From Deferribacteres bacterium (lineage in GTDB: Bacteria > Thermosulfidibacterota > Thermosulfidibacteria > Thermosulfidibacterales > Thermosulfidibacteraceae), in contig JAADEW010000075.1 in the NCBI GenBank assembly GCA_013153205.1, positions 1 through 5,403 on the forward strand: 5,403 nucleotides of DNA. The letters run 5' to 3'. Of this stretch, positions 1 to 3,056 are shown one piece after another. Position numbers and translations under genes: made by a program. Numbering within the stretch: position 1 is the stretch's first letter; each line of letters begins with the position of its first letter. Under the pieces are notes generated by a model that saw only the letters and a list, made by a program, of their open reading frames with translations, had not been told where the DNA came from and did not search any database.

Positions 1-15
1 CTACAATTACCCAGG

Positions 16-22
16 AAGGAGG
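16..22 (+). promoter_or_regulatory. Ribosome binding site of glnB
   Basis: AAGGAGG is a near-perfect anti-Shine-Dalgarno complement, ending 5 bases before the ATG at 28. It fixes the glnB start and points to a bacterial host. Only 27 bases lie upstream of the gene in this window, so its promoter cannot be seen. Confidence 0.85.
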
Positions 23-27
23 CTTAG

Positions 28-366
28 ATGAAAAAGATTGAAGCTATAATCAAGCCCTTTAAGCTGGACGAGGTTAAAGAGGCGCTGAGGGAGGTAGGGA
101 TATCTGGAATGACCGTTACGGAAGTCAAGGGATTTGGAAGGCAGAAAGGGCACACGGAGCTTTACAGAGGGGCTGAGTATGTGGTGGATTTCCTTCCCAA
201 GGTGAAGATAGAGGTGGTTGTGCCTGATTCCATCGTTGAGCAGGTGGTTGAAGCCATAAAGTCCGGGGCTTACACGGGCAAGATAGGAGACGGAAAGATT
301 TTCGTTATAAATGTGGAGAACGCCGTTAGAATCAGAACGGGAGAGACGGGCGACGACGCCCTGTAA
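28..366 (+). CDS. glnB: PII nitrogen regulatory signal protein (GlnB type)
   Basis: A cytoplasmic trimeric sensor that binds ATP/ADP and 2-oxoglutarate and reports nitrogen/carbon status to targets such as glutamine synthetase regulators, ammonium transporters or NtrB. At 112 residues it has the family's usual length. Visible landmarks are the N-terminal KKIEAIIKPFKLDEVKEAL strand-helix, a T-loop around residues 37-55 with Q39, the RGAEYVVDFLPK signature and Y51 (the uridylylation site in proteobacterial PII), K58, the B-loop TGKIGDGKIF at 83-92, and the C-loop R101/R103 with TGE. D54 is as in E. coli GlnB; GlnK has N there, so I prefer GlnB. The start is set by AAGGAGG 5 bases upstream and the stop is TAA. 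The neighbour on the left is outside the window (glnA or amtB are common partners). The Hdr operon on the right has its own promoter, so co-regulation is not shown. Whether Y51 is modified here is unknown. Confidence 0.97.
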   Translation: MKKIEAIIKPFKLDEVKEALREVGISGMTVTEVKGFGRQKGHTELYRGAEYVVDFLPKVKIEVVVPDSIVEQVVEAIKSGAYTGKIGDGKIFVINVENAVRIRTGETGDDAL

Positions 367-380
367 GCTTAATTAAAGCT

Positions 381-437
381 GTTTTCACATTTTTGGGTGT
401 ATCGGCTGAAACTTTTGGGAGCTTTGATTGTGAAAAC
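381..437. repeat. Inverted repeat GTTTTCACA / TGTGAAAAC
   Basis: The two 9-base arms (381-389 and 429-437) are perfect reverse complements with a 39-base loop. A T380-G438 wobble could extend the stem, and GCT 378-380 could alternatively pair with AGC 441-443 across a bulge. The stem is AT-rich and no T-run follows the right arm, so it is not a classical intrinsic terminator. It could be a weak 3'-end structure of the glnB transcript, a pair of protein-binding half-sites, or chance. Confidence 0.45.
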
Positions 438-480
438 GAGAGCAAACGCCGACTTTCCTGCTGTTCGGAGCTTTATTTAT

Positions 481-504
481 GCAGGGTTCTGCTTCTCTTT
501 TTCT
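481..504 (+). terminator. Weak candidate terminator after glnB
   Basis: GCAG (481-484) and CTGC (489-492) form a 4-base-pair hairpin with a GGTT loop, followed by TTCTCTTTTTCTC. The stem is very short for a thermophile. GCAGG (481-485) can alternatively pair with CCTGC at 457-461. It is the only hairpin-plus-T-tract arrangement I see in the gap, so it is listed as the best but poor candidate for ending the glnB transcript. Confidence 0.2.
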
Positions 505-506
505 CG

Positions 507-535
507 TTGACTTCAAGATATTCTAATATTATAAT
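507..535 (+). promoter_or_regulatory. Sigma-70-type promoter of the hdr operon
   Basis: TTGACT (507-512) is the -35 element and TATAAT (530-535) the -10 element, separated by exactly 17 bases. This is five of six and six of six matches to consensus at optimal spacing. Transcription would begin near 541-543, giving a leader of only about 23 bases before the ATG at 565, which leaves no room for a riboswitch. The -10 sits inside the 12-base palindrome ATATTATAATAT (526-537), which may be a regulator site or simply AT-rich sequence. A dedicated promoter separates this operon from glnB. Confidence 0.8.
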
Positions 536-554
536 ATCCTAATAGGTAAAGATT

Positions 555-560
555 GGAGGT
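555..560 (+). promoter_or_regulatory. Ribosome binding site deciding the start at 565
   Basis: GGAGGT lies 4 bases before the ATG at 565. A TTG at 553 in the same frame would make the protein four residues longer, but that start would place the ribosome binding site inside the coding sequence and has no Shine-Dalgarno of its own. ATG 565 is therefore preferred. Confidence 0.8.
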
Positions 561-564
561 AAAG

Positions 565-1647
565 ATGAAGGGGGCCGCCCAGATACCTGTTTCTGACTTC
601 TTCTCCCGTTTGTTGGAGGAGGCGGGTTATAAAGGTGTGTTTGGCCTTAGAAAGAGGGGGAAGGGAAAGGCGTTTTATTCCCTCTTTGTGGATTCCGAAT
701 CCTTGAAAGAGCTTGACCCCTTTTTCCCTTTGATGCCTCAGAATGCCGCTAAGGCTGTGTCGCGGTTTACCTTTCACGAGGCATCTCCCCACAAGGTTGC
801 GGTGATACTCCGCTCCTGCGAGCTGAGGGCGCTGATTGAGCTGGTCAAGCTTGAGCAGGCGGAGCTTGACAACCTTCTGATTATAGGGGTGGAGTGTGGA
901 GGAGTTCTCCCTTACGAGGAGGTTTACCTCAAGAATCGGGCTGAAGAAGTTTACGGCGCTTACATGGATGCGCTGAAAAAAGGCGAGCTTTTTGATGGGT
1001 TGAGGCCTGTCTGCAAGGCCTGTTCCCGTTTCTGGCCCGAGAATGCCGACATCGTTCTTTCCCATGTGGGAAGGGACGAGCCTGTTTTTGTCTTCCAGAC
1101 GGAGGAGGCTGTTGACCTTGCGAAGTCGCTGGGAATCAGCCTTGACCTGCCGGCACAGCGGTCTAAAGCCTCTTTTGAGCTTGAGGAAAAGAGGAAAGCC
1201 TTTGAAAAGACGCTGGTTGAAGAGGTAAAGTCTCAGCTTACAGGCATTTCCGGGCTTCTCTCTCTGTTCGGAAGGTGTATAAGCTGTCACAACTGCTCGC
1301 ATGTCTGTCCCATATGCTACTGCAAGGACTGTTTCTTTGAGTCTGCAACCTTTGATTATGAAGCCGAAAGCTATGAAAGAAGGGTTGCCAAAAAAGGCAC
1401 CATAAGGGTGCCCATGGATACGATACTCTTTCATCTTGGAAGAATGACCCACATGGCTACTTCCTGTGTCTCCTGCGGTATGTGTGAGGACGCCTGCCCC
1501 ATGAACATTCCGGTGTCCCGTGTCTTTAAGGTTGTGGGAGACGAGCTTCAGGCTCTCTTTGAGTATGTGCCCGGCAAATCCCTTGAGGAGCCTCTGCCTC
1601 TCACAACCTTCAGGTATGACGAGCTCCATGAAGTGGAGGACGCGTAA
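565..1647 (+). CDS. FdhB/FrhB-like iron-sulfur subunit, Hdr-associated
   Basis: A soluble 360-residue electron-transfer protein of the F420 hydrogenase/formate dehydrogenase beta-subunit group, first gene of the hdr operon. The N-terminal half shows the family's catalytic-domain features: VAVILRSCELRALIELVK with C85, IIGVEC with C111, then CKAC (C150, C153) followed by PENADIVL. These cysteines could bind a cluster beside a flavin. The C-terminal half is a two-cluster ferredoxin domain: C238-x2-C241-x2-C244-x3-C248-P, followed at once by a second cysteine run (C251, C253, C256), then C301-x2-C304-x2-C307-x3-C311-P. No transmembrane segment or signal peptide is seen. Its stop overlaps the hdrC ATG by one base (TAATG). 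By family knowledge such subunits pass electrons between a flavin and ferredoxin, F420 or a dehydrogenase. By position I infer a second electron port to HdrABC, comparable in role to the Flx or Mvh partners of other Hdr complexes. No formate dehydrogenase catalytic subunit is present here, so calling it a formate dehydrogenase subunit would go too far. The electron partner is unknown. Confidence 0.8.
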   Translation: MKGAAQIPVSDFFSRLLEEAGYKGVFGLRKRGKGKAFYSLFVDSESLKELDPFFPLMPQNAAKAVSRFTFHEASPHKVAVILRSCELRALIELVKLEQAELDNLLIIGVECGGVLPYEEVYLKNRAEEVYGAYMDALKKGELFDGLRPVCKACSRFWPENADIVLSHVGRDEPVFVFQTEEAVDLAKSLGISLDLPAQRSKASFELEEKRKAFEKTLVEEVKSQLTGISGLLSLFGRCISCHNCSHVCPICYCKDCFFESATFDYEAESYERRVAKKGTIRVPMDTILFHLGRMTHMATSCVSCGMCEDACPMNIPVSRVFKVVGDELQALFEYVPGKSLEEPLPLTTFRYDELHEVEDA

Positions 1648-2195
1648 TGGAGGTAAAAGGGCTTTTGAAAGAGCTTATGGAGTTTCCCGGCGGTGAGCAG
1701 ATACTGAAGTGCATCCAGTGCGGCACCTGCACCGGTTCCTGTCCCATGGCTTATGTAATGGATTACGGACCGAGAAGGCTTTTCGCTTTAGCCAAGGGAG
1801 GGAGCATCAGGAAAGCCCTTATGGCCAATACATACTGGATTTGTGCTTCGTGTTACTTCTGCACGGTGAGGTGTCCCAGAGGCATCAGGATAACCGACAT
1901 CATGTATGCCTTGAAGAGGCTTGCCGTCAAAAACGGCATTTTCCCTTCCGGAGAGAAGACTCCTCACCTTTATCTTGCCTTTAAAGATACGGTTGAGAGA
2001 TACGGCAGGCTTTCAGAGGCGAAGATGATGCAGAAGTTTGCCCTGAAAGACCCGTTTGGTTCCGTAAAGAAGGGTGCTTTGGGCTTAAAGCTTCTCATGA
2101 AGGGCAGAATGGAGCTAAAGGTTGAGCCTCTGAGAAATCTTGAGGCTTTTAAAAGGGTAATAGATAAAGCAAAAGAGCTGGAGAGGGCGTCATGA
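1647..2195 (+). CDS. hdrC: Heterodisulfide reductase subunit C-like protein
   Basis: A small cytoplasmic ferredoxin-like subunit (182 residues, normal for soluble HdrC) that carries electrons from HdrA to HdrB. It has two [4Fe-4S] motifs: C22-x2-C25-x2-C28-x3-C32-P (KCIQCGTCTGSCP) and C66-x2-C69-x2-C72-x3-C76-P (CASCYFCTVRCP). Between them lies the helical linker with GPRRLFALAKGG and the NTYWICASC lead-in typical of the family, and after them a helical tail rich in lysine, leucine and glutamate. There are no membrane helices, unlike HdrE- or DsrM-type partners. GGAGGA at 1635-1640 lies 6 bases upstream of the ATG, inside the previous gene. The start overlaps that gene's TAA by one base and the end overlaps hdrB by four bases (ATGA). 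This coupling supports a fixed-stoichiometry complex. Confidence 0.94.
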   Translation: MEVKGLLKELMEFPGGEQILKCIQCGTCTGSCPMAYVMDYGPRRLFALAKGGSIRKALMANTYWICASCYFCTVRCPRGIRITDIMYALKRLAVKNGIFPSGEKTPHLYLAFKDTVERYGRLSEAKMMQKFALKDPFGSVKKGALGLKLLMKGRMELKVEPLRNLEAFKRVIDKAKELERAS

Positions 2196-3046
2196 AGGCT
2201 TTGTTTTATCCCGGATGCACTTTGAAGACTTCCGCAGGCTATGAGGAGTCAATAAACGCCGTTAACAGGGTGCTGGAGGTGGGGTGGCCTGAGGTGGACG
2301 ACTGGAACTGCTGTGGAGCAACCGCTTACTTTTCCTTGGATGAGCTGGTGTCTCTGGTGCTTCCCGCAAGAAACATTGCCAAGGCTGACAGGGCAGAGGC
2401 TGATTGGGTGGTGACGCCCTGCAACGCCTGTTACGCCACCCTGAGGAAGGCGAAGGAGATACTGGCTGAGGAGCTTGACAAGAGGGAGAAGGTGAAGATA
2501 GCCCTTTCTGAGGAGAGCCTTTCCTACAGGGGAAGGGTTAAGATAAAGCACATACTTGACTATTACCTGCTTCCCGATGTTTTTGAAAGGGTGAAGTCTT
2601 CCGTGGTAAAGCCTCTTTCGGGGCTTTCCGTAGCCTGTTATTACGGCTGTCAATACACCAGACCTGTTACTCCTGATGTGGACGACAGTGCGGAAAATCC
2701 CACGAAGATGGACCTTCTCATGAAGGCGCTGGGTGCCGATGTGGTGGACTTCACTGCCAAGACCTACTGCTGTGGCGCCGCTCAGATGGTCACTCACGAG
2801 GAAGCCTGCTTGAGGCTTGTGGGCAGAATAGCCGCTGATGCGAGGAATAAAGGGGCGGATGTGATAGTCACCCTTTGTCCCCTTTGCCACTTCAACCTTG
2901 AGCTTGGCGAGAGCAAACTGGATGCGGAGCCTGTTCCGGTTATGTTCTTCACCCAGCTTATGGGGCTTGCCTTTGGTTTAAGTGCGAAAGAGCTGGGTTT
3001 GAAAAAACTGCTTATCCCTGCCGACAGGGCTTTAGCAAAAATTTGA
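2192..3046 (+). CDS. hdrB: Heterodisulfide reductase subunit B-like protein
   Basis: The disulfide-reducing subunit of Hdr complexes, 284 residues and close to the usual length. It has two CCG domains, each of which in the structurally known HdrB binds an unusual non-cubane [4Fe-4S] cluster where the disulfide is split. The full ligand set is visible. Domain 1 has C9 (YPGC), C40-C41-G (NCCGA) and C77-x2-C80 (TPCNAC). Domain 2 has C149/C153 (CYYGC), C193-C194-G (YCCGAAQ) and C229-x2-C232 (CPLC). Because nothing is lost, I expect an active disulfide or thiol site rather than a degenerate scaffold. The start overlaps the hdrC stop in ATGA, with only a modest GAGG upstream, so translation is probably coupled. 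The physiological substrate is not CoM-S-S-CoB unless the host makes those cofactors; another thiol/disulfide carrier is possible. Confidence 0.95.
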   Translation: MKALFYPGCTLKTSAGYEESINAVNRVLEVGWPEVDDWNCCGATAYFSLDELVSLVLPARNIAKADRAEADWVVTPCNACYATLRKAKEILAEELDKREKVKIALSEESLSYRGRVKIKHILDYYLLPDVFERVKSSVVKPLSGLSVACYYGCQYTRPVTPDVDDSAENPTKMDLLMKALGADVVDFTAKTYCCGAAQMVTHEEACLRLVGRIAADARNKGADVIVTLCPLCHFNLELGESKLDAEPVPVMFFTQLMGLAFGLSAKELGLKKLLIPADRALAKI

Positions 3047-3056
3047 GGGGAGAGAG

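Larger units (their letters stand above)
367..506. other. Intergenic region with inverted repeats, no gene seen
   Basis: This is the gap between the glnB stop and the hdr-operon promoter. I find no convincing coding sequence. The 15-codon frame 479-526 has a GGAG 8 bases upstream but overlaps the promoter. The stretch holds a 9-base perfect inverted repeat (381-389 / 429-437), TCGGC (402-406) matched by GCCGA (448-452), the octamer GGAGCTTT twice (418-425 and 467-474) and AAAGCT (375-380) complementary to both. A weak hairpin, GCAG-GGTT-CTGC (481-492), is followed by a T-rich tract (TTCTCTTTTTCTC). It may contain the glnB transcription end and/or upstream regulatory sites, but no strong GC-rich intrinsic terminator is present. 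Confidence 0.6.

Noticed and set aside
479..526. A 15-codon leader peptide (ATG 479, GGAG 8 bases upstream)
   Set aside because: It contains the -35 and runs up to just before the -10 of the hdr promoter, so it is not on the hdr transcript, and it has no regulatory codon run. Chance is the simpler explanation.
553..564. TTG at 553 as the start of the FdhB-like gene
   Set aside because: The GGAGGT ribosome binding site would fall inside the coding sequence. ATG 565 is correctly placed after it.
529..1629. A 366-codon open frame on the minus strand
   Set aside because: It is antisense to the FdhB-like gene, whose sense protein has clear cysteine motifs. The minus-strand protein shows no recognisable domain and its length is a by-product of sense codon usage.
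565..1647. Annotation as an F420-dependent hydrogenase or formate dehydrogenase subunit
   Set aside because: Only the beta-type domain is present. No hydrogenase or molybdopterin catalytic subunit is in the window, and the host looks bacterial, so F420 use cannot be assumed.
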